Source: Pseudoflavitalea rhizosphaerae
Lineage (GTDB): Bacteria > Bacteroidota > Bacteroidia > Chitinophagales > Chitinophagaceae
DNA length: 64,000 nucleotides
Direction: 5' to 3'
NCBI RefSeq assembly: GCF_003991355.1
Contig: NZ_RCSU01000004.1
Coordinates: 310,001 to 374,000, forward strand
Shown here: positions 1 through 8,002 of the stretch, in pieces
How the letters are laid out: each line of letters begins with the position of its first letter
Numbering within the stretch: position 1 is the stretch's first letter
Translations under genes and position numbers: made by a program
The notes under the pieces: generated by a model
What the model saw: only the letters and a program-made list of their open reading frames with translations
What the model was told of the DNA's origin: nothing
Database searches by the model: none

Positions 1-515
1 TGCAGGAGCTCTTCGTTCCTGTTGGCGGCGTAGAGTTTTTGTTCCAGGAGGTTCCTGCGCTGGTTGATCTCTTTCAGATGCTCCATGTAGGTCTGGATGA
101 TCTTTTCAAAGATCTTCAGCACCATCATTTTCCGGTTGTCCGGATGACGGTTCTGGAAAGTGTGCAGGAATTTTTTGATGGCGCCGTTCTCGAAGGAGTT
201 CACGGTCACGATCTGGTTGTGCGTAAGGATGATACTGATGGGGATGGTGATGTAGAACGCATCGCTCTCGTTGAAGGAATTGTTTTCCGTGGGCGTTTTG
301 ATCACGATCAGCTTCACGTTGTCGGCTTCTTCGAAACGCGTTCTTTCATCGATATCAAGGGAGTCTGTAAGGAAGTCCAGGGGGATATCCAGTCCTTCGG
401 CCAGATCGGAAAACTCTTCCTGTTTCAGTGGCGGCAGAATATTCACCCAGGCGCCGTTTTCGGCCCTGTCTATCGCTACCGTCTGGTGATTGATATTTTT
501 GAAATATTGTATCAT
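1..515 (-). CDS. corA: CorA-family Mg2+/divalent cation transporter, N-terminal part (runs off window)
   Basis: The reverse strand is open from an ATG at 515 to the window edge, giving 171 codons with the C-terminus missing. The protein begins MIQYFKNINHQTV and contains the acidic N-terminal alpha/beta domain of CorA (LDFLTDSLDIDERTRFE) followed by the start of the long stalk helix (YMEHLKEINQRRN, LEQKLYAANRNEELL), which I recognise from Bacteroidota CorA proteins. The two C-terminal membrane helices and the GMN selectivity motif would lie outside the window and cannot be checked. The family forms pentameric inner-membrane channels for Mg2+ or Co2+. A good -7 box sits 8 nt before the ATG, so the mRNA is probably almost leaderless. 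Confidence 0.85.
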   Translation of the reverse strand, partial: MIQYFKNINHQTVAIDRAENGAWVNILPPLKQEEFSDLAEGLDIPLDFLTDSLDIDERTRFEEADNVKLIVIKTPTENNSFNESDAFYITIPISIILTHNQIVTVNSFENGAIKKFLHTFQNRHPDNRKMMVLKIFEKIIQTYMEHLKEINQRRNLLEQKLYAANRNEELL

Positions 516-523
516 CGGCGGCG

Positions 524-552
524 CAAAGGTAATATGGCTTTTCGAATAGCAA
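524..552 (-). promoter_or_regulatory. Bacteroidota-type promoter of corA
   Basis: On the minus strand there is TTG (550-552), an 18-nt spacer, then a perfect TAnnTTTG box (TACCTTTG, 524-531). This is the consensus for the primary sigma factor of Bacteroidota. The box ends 8 nt before the ATG at 515, so transcription should start at or next to the start codon. Confidence 0.6.
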
Positions 553-685
553 TTTTATTTTTTGTTATCGCCTGGTTAGGCGGAAAGGGGATGAAAATCA
601 AGGAGAAGGGACAGGGAATTGAGGGGATTCCGGTAAACGGCGGAAAGCAGGGAAGCGGCTCTCCGCCGGTTTGCCGGAGGAGGGA

Positions 686-964
686 TCATGCCGGTTCTGC
701 AGTGATGGGATCAATCACCCGGTAGATCCTGTTGACTACATTGGCGGGGAAACCGCCTTTGGATGCATGTAACCTGATCATTTCTTCATTTGGTGCATTG
801 TAAATGCAATAGATCTTATCGCCGCCTACATAGCTCTGCACCCATTGAATGGAAGGGCCGAGCTCGTTCAATACGGCGCATGATTGTTGTGAAATGGCCT
901 GCAACTGCTCCTGCGAAAGCTGGCCTGCCCCGGGAATTTCCCGTTCGATGACGAATTTTGGCAT
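686..964 (-). CDS. DUF4242 small domain protein
   Basis: A 92-residue protein (MPKFVIEREIPGAGQLS...). The opening MPKFVIERxIPGAGxLS and the later IYCIYNAPNEEMIRLHASKGGFPAN segment match the DUF4242 family (nickel-binding SCO4226-like ferredoxin-fold proteins), whose role is unknown. It has no signal peptide and should be cytosolic. It is a single gene. The gap to corA (516-685) has no coding signal, and it is divergent from the DUF1415 gene. The family call is fairly safe. Metal binding is only inferred from the family. Confidence 0.75.
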   Translation of the reverse strand: MPKFVIEREIPGAGQLSQEQLQAISQQSCAVLNELGPSIQWVQSYVGGDKIYCIYNAPNEEMIRLHASKGGFPANVVNRIYRVIDPITAEPA

Positions 965-1105
965 AATGAGCGTTTTAAGGTTAAGAATAGAAAGAGGAAA
1001 AAGGGAATGGGCAGGATTAGATCATTAGAGGATATTGCTGAGGATGGTTACATGTAATTTACGAAAATTAATCAGGATCTATGCCGGCCCTTGCCAGTGG
1101 CAACG

Positions 1106-1113
1106 TAGCTTTG
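1106..1113 (+). promoter_or_regulatory. -7 box (TAnnTTTG) of the DUF1415 gene
   Basis: TAGCTTTG ends 5 nt before the ATG at 1119. No TTG -33 element is visible at the usual 17-23 nt spacing. The box supports choosing the internal ATG over the upstream in-frame start at 1035, and suggests a leaderless message. Confidence 0.45.
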
Positions 1114-1118
1114 CGGCC

Positions 1119-1673
1119 ATGAATGCGCCAGCACAGCTCAACGCGGAAATAATCGAACGTACCAGGAAATGGATCATGGAAGTGGTGATCAAATGCAATT
1201 TTTGTCCATTTGCCGCGAGGGAAGTGAAGTGTGATAGCATCCGATATGCTGTAGATCCGGCAATCACCCAGAAAGAAGCCCTGGCTGCCTTGCTGGAAGA
1301 ATGTAAACTGATGGATAGCGATGAACGGATAGAAACCACCCTGCTCATTTTTTCACAGGGCTTTAAAAGTTTCAGGGAATACCTGCAATTGGTGGAGAAG
1401 GCTGATTTGCTGGTCCGCAAAAATGGTTATGAGGGCATTTACCAGATTGCCAGTTTTCATCCTGATTATTTTTTCGCCGGCGCTCCGATAGATGACGCCG
1501 CTAACTTTACTAACAGGAGCATATATCCGATGTTGCATATCCTGCGCGAAGCCAGTATCGAAAAAGTGCTGGAGCGTTATCCCGAACCCGAAAGGATTCC
1601 CGAAGCCAATATGCGTTTCGCCCGCGAAAAAGGTGCAGCTTATATGAAGATGCTGCGCGATTCCTGCCTTTGA
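1119..1673 (+). CDS. DUF1415 family protein
   Basis: A 184-residue protein starting MNAPAQLNAEIIERTRKWI. The motif VIKCNFCPFAAREVK near residue 25, the segment ETTLLIFSQGF, and the C-terminal FHPDYFFAGAPIDDAANFTNRSIYPMLHILRE are hallmarks of DUF1415 (YPMLHxLRE, NRSPYP-like). Function is unknown; the cysteine pair C-x2-C in NFCPF is conserved in the family. The frame stays open 28 codons further upstream, but that extension has no family similarity and covers the -7 box, so the ATG at 1119 is preferred. It converges on the GH16 gene with a terminator between them. Confidence 0.8.
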   Translation: MNAPAQLNAEIIERTRKWIMEVVIKCNFCPFAAREVKCDSIRYAVDPAITQKEALAALLEECKLMDSDERIETTLLIFSQGFKSFREYLQLVEKADLLVRKNGYEGIYQIASFHPDYFFAGAPIDDAANFTNRSIYPMLHILREASIEKVLERYPEPERIPEANMRFAREKGAAYMKMLRDSCL

Positions 1674-1678
1674 TCCAG

Positions 1679-1712
1679 AAAAAAAGCGCAGCCTGTAGAA
1701 AAGCGCTGCGCT
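1679..1712 (-). terminator. Intrinsic terminator after the GH16 gene
   Basis: Perfect 8-bp arms AGCGCAGC (1685-1692) and GCTGCGCT (1705-1712) are followed, reading on the minus strand, by seven T (1679-1685 on the plus strand are A). It lies between convergent stops at 1673 and 1733 and ends the minus-strand utilisation operon. It may also slow plus-strand transcription. Confidence 0.75.
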
Positions 1713-1732
1713 GACAAATTATTCGTAAACTC

Positions 1733-4700
1733 TTATTGCCTGATCAACCTCAACAACTGCTGCCCGGAACTACCCTGGAACAGCAGCAGATAAATACCGG
1801 AAGGTAAGCGGCTGATATCTTTTATAATTGTTCGCTGACCCGGCGGAACAGGCCAGGTGGCTACCGGACGTCCATTCATGTCGTACACTTTGATTTCCCG
1901 GTAAGCTATATTGCCTGTACTGATAACGATATTACCTGCGGATGGATTGGGAGAAACCGTGAGCTGGTTATCGCTGACACTTATTTCCCTTGTACTGTTT
2001 TTCAGCACGGTCATCATGCCGGAACTGGCGCAATTATCTATCCGGAACCAATTGAATTTCGGATTGCCTGATATTACATGAATGCCTGTGTAAGTCAGTG
2101 CAGGCAAGGTAATGGTATCTGTGATCGTTTGCCAGGCGCCATCGGTTGAAGGGATTGATTTGATTCCGAAATTATACGTGCTGTGTCCTACTTTGAAGGA
2201 GGCAGGGGCCGTTGTGAGAACGCGGAAACTGATTCGATACAGACCGGCAGCGGGAACATTCAAAGTATTGTAGGCAAACCAATGCCCTGGCGCAAGGCCG
2301 GTGAAATTCTGTCCACCACCAGCATCCGTACAGGCTTCCAGTGAAGGACCTGAATGGCGGAATGCGCAGCTCTCTGCTTCATGGTGCATGCTCCATTCAC
2401 AGGCAAGCTGCACCAGTGAAGTATCACTGAAATCCTGCCAGTGAGCCACCACCTGGTAAGTGCCGGGCACGGCATTGGCGGTGAGCAGACCGGCAGTGTC
2501 GATACTGTTTCCAGCGCCTGTTACCGTAAAGTTGATTCCCGGCAATTGAACAGGCTGATCATTTACATCGTAACCTGTTGCTGTGAATTGGCGGCTTTCT
2601 CCAATAAGCATCGTCACTGTATCCGGGGAAAGTTCAAGTTTGACTGCAGGAGGAGCGGCGGCACAGTTATCGATCGTAAACCAATTGAAGCGGAAGGACC
2701 CGCTTACACCATGAATGCCGGTGTACGACAAAGCGGGAAGTGTTACCGTATCTGAGATGGTTTGCCAGGCGCCGCCGGTTGAAGGCACCTGGATGATACG
2801 GAAAGTAAAGGCGCCATGTCCGATCCTGATGGAAGCGGGAGCAGAGGTGGAAACGCGTAAGCGGATATTGTATTTTCCGGCTGAAGGCACTTTCAGGTTG
2901 TTATAAGCGAACCATTTACCAGTGGTGACGCCCTCGAAGTGTTGCGTACCGCTGCTATCGTCCGTAAGCACAGGCGTGAGTCCGGGAGCGCGCGAAGAAG
3001 CGGATTCCGCTTCATACCGGTTGTTTACCGTGCAGGTATAACCGATTTTTAGATCGAGTGTGCCGGTAATGCCTGCCGAGCTGGCGCTGACGGGAAAGGT
3101 GCCGGGAATATTGCCGGCAGTGAACAGGCCTGTTTGGGTGATGCTGTTTTGCGAACCGTTTGCGCTCCAGGTGATGGTGTCCGTTAGAGGCACCTGTGTA
3201 TCATATTGATCGTAACCTTTAGCTTCGAATTGCTGGGACGCGCCAACAGGCACTATCAACGTATCCGGAACAATGGCGATCCTGGATAAGGCAGGAGTAC
3301 CCAATACATTCACCGTCGCCTGGCCGCTTAATGATCCGGAACTGGCGGTGACCGTGAACAGTCCAACCGAATCTGAACTGAACAATCCGGAACTGTTCAC
3401 TGCTGCGCCGGCGCCGGTATGCCAGGATGCTGCCGGTGAAAGCATGATATAGTTGGAGTCTGCATCATAGCCCAATGCTGTCAACTGGATGGAACCGCCG
3501 GTAAAGATCCTGGCGCTATCGGGTTGTACAGTTATGGCGCTTACTGCATGATCAGAAGCAGGCACGATTTGCAGCCAGTTGAAGTTCCAGCCGGAGTTGT
3601 GCGATTGTACCCTGATCGTTTTTTGTCCCGGGCCGAAAACGACAGGAGCGGATGTGACCGTCATCCATTGCTGCCAGCCGCCGCTGGATGGTAGGGTAAC
3701 AGTGCCCAGCTCCGTAGTATCATGATAAATGGAAATCCTGGAAGGTGTACTTACGGCTACCCTGAACCGGATACGGTAAGCCGATGAATCGGGCACATCG
3801 AGATCATATTCGTACCAGCTTCCGTTGCCGATATAGCTAAGGTTCAGCACACCGCTTGTGTCTGCTGTAGTTTCAGTGCGGCCGCCATTGGAATTATCGA
3901 AATCCTCCGCTTCGATCCGGGCAGGCACGGGTTTGTAATTGACCGGCCGTATATTGATATTGGTGCTACCCTGTACCGTGAATGTATCCACATTGGTTAT
4001 AGCAGTGACCAGGCCACTGCTATTCACTTGCGCAAGACCGTTAGTATCGATGGTATTACCATTGCCTGAAATGCTCCAGGTGGGCGTTATGCCTGGCATA
4101 AGATGACCATTCTGGTCCAGCACTTTTGCCGTGAATTGCTGTGCCTTTCCGGGAAGTACGGAAATATTGGAAGGAGAAACGGAGATGGAATCGGGATAAG
4201 GCGTGCCCAGTCCTTTCTGTGAAATGCGCACATAATCCACCAGCATGCTATCGGGCCAGTCGGCGTCCACGATCGTTCCTCCCATACCTCCGCCCATCGC
4301 GATATTCAGGATCACGTAGAAAGGTTTATCAAAGGGCCAGTCTTTCCAGTCCGTATGTGGGTTCACGTAAGTATAGAAGCCAATGCCATCATGCGTGAAG
4401 CGGAGTGAATCGGGGCTCCATTCCACTCCGTATACATGGTAGGCTGTATCGAGGTCGGGTATTATCTGGTTGCCTCCGAGGTTGCCACCATTTGTCCAGT
4501 TCTTATTTTCGGTATGCACTGCGCACATGGCCTTACCGAAGTTGTTGCCTACATGTTCCAGGATATCTATCTCACCGCTTTTTGGCCAGTTACCATAAGC
4601 GTTTGTAGTTGGCATCAGCCAGAATGCAGGCCAGGAGCCCCTTGCGCGTGGCAGTTTTGCACGCATTTCAGCTTTGCCATAGAGGAATTCCATTTTGCCC

Positions 4701-5788
4701 AGCGAGATCACGCGAGCAGAGGACCAGGGTGCAGCCGGATCACCTGTTGGATAATTCTTCTTTCCTGTGATCACCAGGTTGCCATTGCGTACCCGCGCGT
4801 TATCATGGGAGGAATCCGTGTACACCTGTTGCTCACTGTTGATCCATCCTTTCGGACGTGGATCAGTGGTCCATTTTGTGGGATCAGGTTGACCTGTATA
4901 ATCGAATTCATCATTATAGATCATCGTCCATGCAGGATTGCCATCAAATATCACGGCCCCCCTGGCTGTGTAAGCGGCCGCTTTGGGATTTTGCAGTGCG
5001 GCGGAATCCACGCTAAGGCGAAAAGTAGTGGTGGAATAATTGGCAGGGGAATTACCGCCGAGTTGAATATTCACAATGCTGTCGTTCATTCTTAGGATAC
5101 TGCTAACCGTTACACCCGGTGGTAATGCTGAAGTATGCCAGTGAGAAGGTTCTATCACTGTTTTGAATATATCGCCTGTGATTTTTACTTCGATGGTTTT
5201 CCCGTTTTCATTACCCATAGGAATATGTTGGCTGGTGAGCCGGATACTGGTGGGATTCGGCGCTTCGATATGATCGAAGTAGAGAATGCCATTTGCTTTT
5301 TTCCCATCGATGAACTGGATGGTGATCCGGTTGAGATCAGTGCGATGATTGATGCCGGTGAATGTGAATTCCACTTCTTCCCATGTGTTCAGGTTCTGGA
5401 TCCGGTACGTTTTGAAAACGGCCTGTGTGTAATCGCTGCCGGGTTGCAACTTGAACAATACTTCTTCGCGCACATTACTGTATACGCGCATCCGGAAAGT
5501 AGCCCCGGCTGAAAGATCGAGTGGTGCAGGCAGGCTGCAACTGGCGGCCATATAGGGGGAGCAGGTAGTGTCTTTCGTGAATTTGGCTACCTGTGAACTG
5601 GGGTTGACCCCAGATGGGGCAGGATTGGTTGCATTGAATACTACAGTTCCGGTGGCGTTGGCGCCGGCATTGTAGATCCATTTACCGGAACCAGGACCAT
5701 TGCCTTCCATATCATCGATAAGGATGTATTGTGCATGATTGTTGCTCCATGCTATGATGCAAAGAAGCAGTATGAGTAAATTTTTCAT
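1733..5788 (-). CDS. Secreted GH16 family beta-glucanase with CBM6-like modules and T9SS sorting domain
   Basis: A 1,351-residue multidomain exo-enzyme. The ATG at 5788 is used because the longer frame begins with TTG. A Sec signal peptide (about 1-20) precedes an N-terminal carbohydrate-binding-like beta-sandwich (about 20-180) and a GH16 domain (about 285-545) with catalytic EIDILEH at 406-412: E406 nucleophile, D408 helper, E411 acid/base. Next come a BIG2-like bacterial Ig repeat, CBM6 (about 621-741), two more BIG2-like repeats, CBM6 (about 924-1042), another BIG2-like repeat, CBM6 (about 1133-1252) and a C-terminal type A T9SS sorting domain (about 1272-1351). The family cuts beta-1,3/1,4-glucans (laminarinase or lichenase type) or related galactans; exact substrate is not readable. 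The second and third CBM6 modules are clearly duplicates. It is the last gene of the Sus-type operon. Confidence 0.9.
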   Translation of the reverse strand: MKNLLILLLCIIAWSNNHAQYILIDDMEGNGPGSGKWIYNAGANATGTVVFNATNPAPSGVNPSSQVAKFTKDTTCSPYMAASCSLPAPLDLSAGATFRMRVYSNVREEVLFKLQPGSDYTQAVFKTYRIQNLNTWEEVEFTFTGINHRTDLNRITIQFIDGKKANGILYFDHIEAPNPTSIRLTSQHIPMGNENGKTIEVKITGDIFKTVIEPSHWHTSALPPGVTVSSILRMNDSIVNIQLGGNSPANYSTTTFRLSVDSAALQNPKAAAYTARGAVIFDGNPAWTMIYNDEFDYTGQPDPTKWTTDPRPKGWINSEQQVYTDSSHDNARVRNGNLVITGKKNYPTGDPAAPWSSARVISLGKMEFLYGKAEMRAKLPRARGSWPAFWLMPTTNAYGNWPKSGEIDILEHVGNNFGKAMCAVHTENKNWTNGGNLGGNQIIPDLDTAYHVYGVEWSPDSLRFTHDGIGFYTYVNPHTDWKDWPFDKPFYVILNIAMGGGMGGTIVDADWPDSMLVDYVRISQKGLGTPYPDSISVSPSNISVLPGKAQQFTAKVLDQNGHLMPGITPTWSISGNGNTIDTNGLAQVNSSGLVTAITNVDTFTVQGSTNINIRPVNYKPVPARIEAEDFDNSNGGRTETTADTSGVLNLSYIGNGSWYEYDLDVPDSSAYRIRFRVAVSTPSRISIYHDTTELGTVTLPSSGGWQQWMTVTSAPVVFGPGQKTIRVQSHNSGWNFNWLQIVPASDHAVSAITVQPDSARIFTGGSIQLTALGYDADSNYIMLSPAASWHTGAGAAVNSSGLFSSDSVGLFTVTASSGSLSGQATVNVLGTPALSRIAIVPDTLIVPVGASQQFEAKGYDQYDTQVPLTDTITWSANGSQNSITQTGLFTAGNIPGTFPVSASSAGITGTLDLKIGYTCTVNNRYEAESASSRAPGLTPVLTDDSSGTQHFEGVTTGKWFAYNNLKVPSAGKYNIRLRVSTSAPASIRIGHGAFTFRIIQVPSTGGAWQTISDTVTLPALSYTGIHGVSGSFRFNWFTIDNCAAAPPAVKLELSPDTVTMLIGESRQFTATGYDVNDQPVQLPGINFTVTGAGNSIDTAGLLTANAVPGTYQVVAHWQDFSDTSLVQLACEWSMHHEAESCAFRHSGPSLEACTDAGGGQNFTGLAPGHWFAYNTLNVPAAGLYRISFRVLTTAPASFKVGHSTYNFGIKSIPSTDGAWQTITDTITLPALTYTGIHVISGNPKFNWFRIDNCASSGMMTVLKNSTREISVSDNQLTVSPNPSAGNIVISTGNIAYREIKVYDMNGRPVATWPVPPGQRTIIKDISRLPSGIYLLLFQGSSGQQLLRLIRQ

Positions 5789-5847
5789 ATGCAAGCAGGT
5801 TTAGATTTGAAGAGTAATTCAAATAAAAAGTGTGTGGCCAGGCCGGA

Positions 5848-5965
5848 GTGTGGCCAGTCGCTCGCCTCCGGCGAGTGACCGGTATTGGTTCGCCTCCGGC
5901 GAACACCGCGTCGCCGGAGGCGACTAAATAGAAGTCACTCGCCAGAGGCGAGCGACTGGTCACAC
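5848..5965. repeat. Nested REP-like palindromic element
   Basis: Outer 32-nt arms (5848-5879 and 5934-5965) are inverted copies matching at 30 of 32 positions. Inside lie two small hairpins that are inverted relative to each other: stem TTCGCC/GGCGAA (5889-5903) and stem GTCGCC/GGCGAC (5910-5924). Counting the arms, the core TCGCCTCCGGCGA occurs four times, two in each orientation, one with a single change. It fills the gap between the oxidoreductase stop and the GH16 start. It resembles REP/BIME elements. It could also fold in mRNA and limit or stabilise expression of the GH16 gene. Confidence 0.8.
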
Positions 5966-5975
5966 GCTAAGTAAA

Positions 5976-7967
5976 TTACATAGGGATCAAAAGCACGGCA
6001 TCGGCAAAAACAAATCCATCGGCTCCTTTATTGGATATTTCCACAAATACATTTTTTCCTTTTTCCAGCCTGTGTTTACCAAGGCTGATCCATTCACCGG
6101 AGGTTTGTCCTTCCACCGTTATAGCTGCTGCTTTGATATCAATTTGTTTGCTGCTGGTTCCATCGAACAAACTAACAGGTATAACCGAAGAAATGCCGGA
6201 CAGTTTGGGAATATAAGTGTACACCTGGTAATCGCCGGATTGTTCGAGGGCCGGAAGGAAACGGATCGATTTGGGTGATTTGCCTTTACTGCTGTCTATC
6301 AGCATCGACTGACCATATGCGCCTCTCTTGTGATGGCTCCAGTTGCCTGATTGTTGTACATGCGCGGTATCGTCGTTGTCAACAACAAGCTCCGGAGTTT
6401 TTCCATTCATCAGGGGATCTTTTGCCAGCAGGGATTGAATGGCTTTTACGTCAAGATCCTGAACAGTTGTTTTTTCTTTGATGGCGAGCGTTGCTGCGAT
6501 GGCGGCTGATTGCCCTAATACCATGAACACTGGTTCCATCCGGATGGAGCCGTAGGCGATATGGCTGGCAGATAAACAAACCGGCACCAGCAGGTTGGTG
6601 CATTCAGTTGCTTTTGGAGTGATGGAACGATAAGCAATGGGATAAGGGCCGAATCCGCCGATCTCCACATTGCCTTCATTCTTCACCATACCGTTCACCA
6701 CTATACGCTGACAATTATGTGAATCCATGGTGTAAGCAGCCAGGCCAACCGCATCATCAACTGTTTCCCTTCCTTCACAATTGTGCTGCGTCATCACATA
6801 GGCGCCGATCATACGTCGTGATTCACGCACATACAGTTGGGGCGACCAGTGATTGTTTTCTATGTACTCATCCTTTGGGTATCCCCATTGCAGCATCTGT
6901 TTGCGCAGGTGTTCCGGCATCCGTTCATCATGACCAATAAAATAGAGCAGGCCCTTTGTATAATCTTCGTGTTCTTTAATGATCTTCTTACGCGTGGCAT
7001 AATCGGCTTCAGGATAATGGTGGTTCATGCCGATCATATCCGTTGAAATGGGACCGTTATTGTTGATATCGGTCTTGTTGTTGGGCATGAGGTCAAATTT
7101 CAGGAAGCCCCAGAGGTCGCCCGGTACTTTGTGTTTAAGGTAGCGAAGCAGGAGCTCGTAGCGGGCCGGATCATAGTTGTCCGGTTGGGTGATGGGCACC
7201 ATATTGACAGGGTCCCTGCTAAGACAGATCCTGAAATTATAGGCTTGTACTTTTTTGTCGCCGCTTCCCTGCGGAGCCAATGCGCCGTTGCTTATTCCCC
7301 AGATCAGGCCGCTGCTGCTGTCGCCGGGAATTTTGTAGGGATCGATACCATCCGGGAACTGATGTCCTTCAAGCACCTGAACGCCGTTATAGGTTTCTTT
7401 GTACAAGCTATTGTCCTCACGGCCTACTGTATACGAAACGCCGGCTTTAGCCATTAGATCGCCTTCATAGGAACAATCGAGGAATACGCCTGCGTCGATC
7501 TTCTTCATACCCTTTCCGGCAACGGAATCTACAGTAATGGAAATTATCTTCCCACCCGTCATTTCCACGCCAGTCAACTGATGGCCATAGATCACCTGCA
7601 CATTTGCATCGCTGATCAGTTCTTTCAGGATCTTCTCTGCAACATGTGGCTCGAATATCCATTGTTCAAGTTTTCCATAATGTTTACCAACGCGGCGATA
7701 GAAATCGAGGGCCAGTCCGCTGATAGCATATTTATTACCGATATCGGTATAGCCGAGACCGCCGGAAGTGAGCCCGCCCAGGCGCTGGCCGGGCTCTATC
7801 AGCAGTACTTTCATATTCATTTTGGCGGCAGTATAGGCGGCCACCACACCGGCGGCATTGCCGCCATAGATGCAGATATCGGTCTTTGTATTTTCAGTAT
7901 TGCTTCCACAGCTTTGCAGGCAGGTGATGCCCGAAAGGAAAAGCAATACCATTCCGAAATATTTCAT
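5976..7967 (-). CDS. FAD-dependent oxidoreductase lipoprotein with golvesin/xanthan-lyase-like C-terminal domain
   Basis: A 663-residue protein. A lipoprotein signal (LQSC, Cys20) leads into a Rossmann FAD-binding fold with ICIYGGNAAGVVAAYTAA (about 32-49) and the PGQRLGGLTSGG segment, typical of the FAD_oxidored family (PF12831) common in Bacteroidota glycan-utilisation loci. The C-terminal about 140 residues (LVVDNDDTAHV... FVFADAVLLIPM) resemble the beta-sandwich seen in golvesins and in proteins annotated as putative xanthan lyase. A sugar or lignin-derived oxidation role is an inference; no substrate is visible. It lies downstream of susD in the same direction and upstream of the GH16 gene, so it is probably co-transcribed and periplasm- or outer-membrane-anchored. 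Confidence 0.8.
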   Translation of the reverse strand: MKYFGMVLLFLSGITCLQSCGSNTENTKTDICIYGGNAAGVVAAYTAAKMNMKVLLIEPGQRLGGLTSGGLGYTDIGNKYAISGLALDFYRRVGKHYGKLEQWIFEPHVAEKILKELISDANVQVIYGHQLTGVEMTGGKIISITVDSVAGKGMKKIDAGVFLDCSYEGDLMAKAGVSYTVGREDNSLYKETYNGVQVLEGHQFPDGIDPYKIPGDSSSGLIWGISNGALAPQGSGDKKVQAYNFRICLSRDPVNMVPITQPDNYDPARYELLLRYLKHKVPGDLWGFLKFDLMPNNKTDINNNGPISTDMIGMNHHYPEADYATRKKIIKEHEDYTKGLLYFIGHDERMPEHLRKQMLQWGYPKDEYIENNHWSPQLYVRESRRMIGAYVMTQHNCEGRETVDDAVGLAAYTMDSHNCQRIVVNGMVKNEGNVEIGGFGPYPIAYRSITPKATECTNLLVPVCLSASHIAYGSIRMEPVFMVLGQSAAIAATLAIKEKTTVQDLDVKAIQSLLAKDPLMNGKTPELVVDNDDTAHVQQSGNWSHHKRGAYGQSMLIDSSKGKSPKSIRFLPALEQSGDYQVYTYIPKLSGISSVIPVSLFDGTSSKQIDIKAAAITVEGQTSGEWISLGKHRLEKGKNVFVEISNKGADGFVFADAVLLIPM

Positions 7968-8002
7968 AATCCAGTTGCATTAAAATTGAGAGAATAGTGG
8001 TG

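Noticed and set aside
39-725. 228-codon plus-strand frame
   Set aside because: It is antisense to the corA reading frame, which has clear family motifs; the composition is not protein-like.
5712-5963. 83-codon minus-strand frame across the palindromic element
   Set aside because: It runs through the REP-like repeat and the GH16 signal peptide in another frame; no coding signal.
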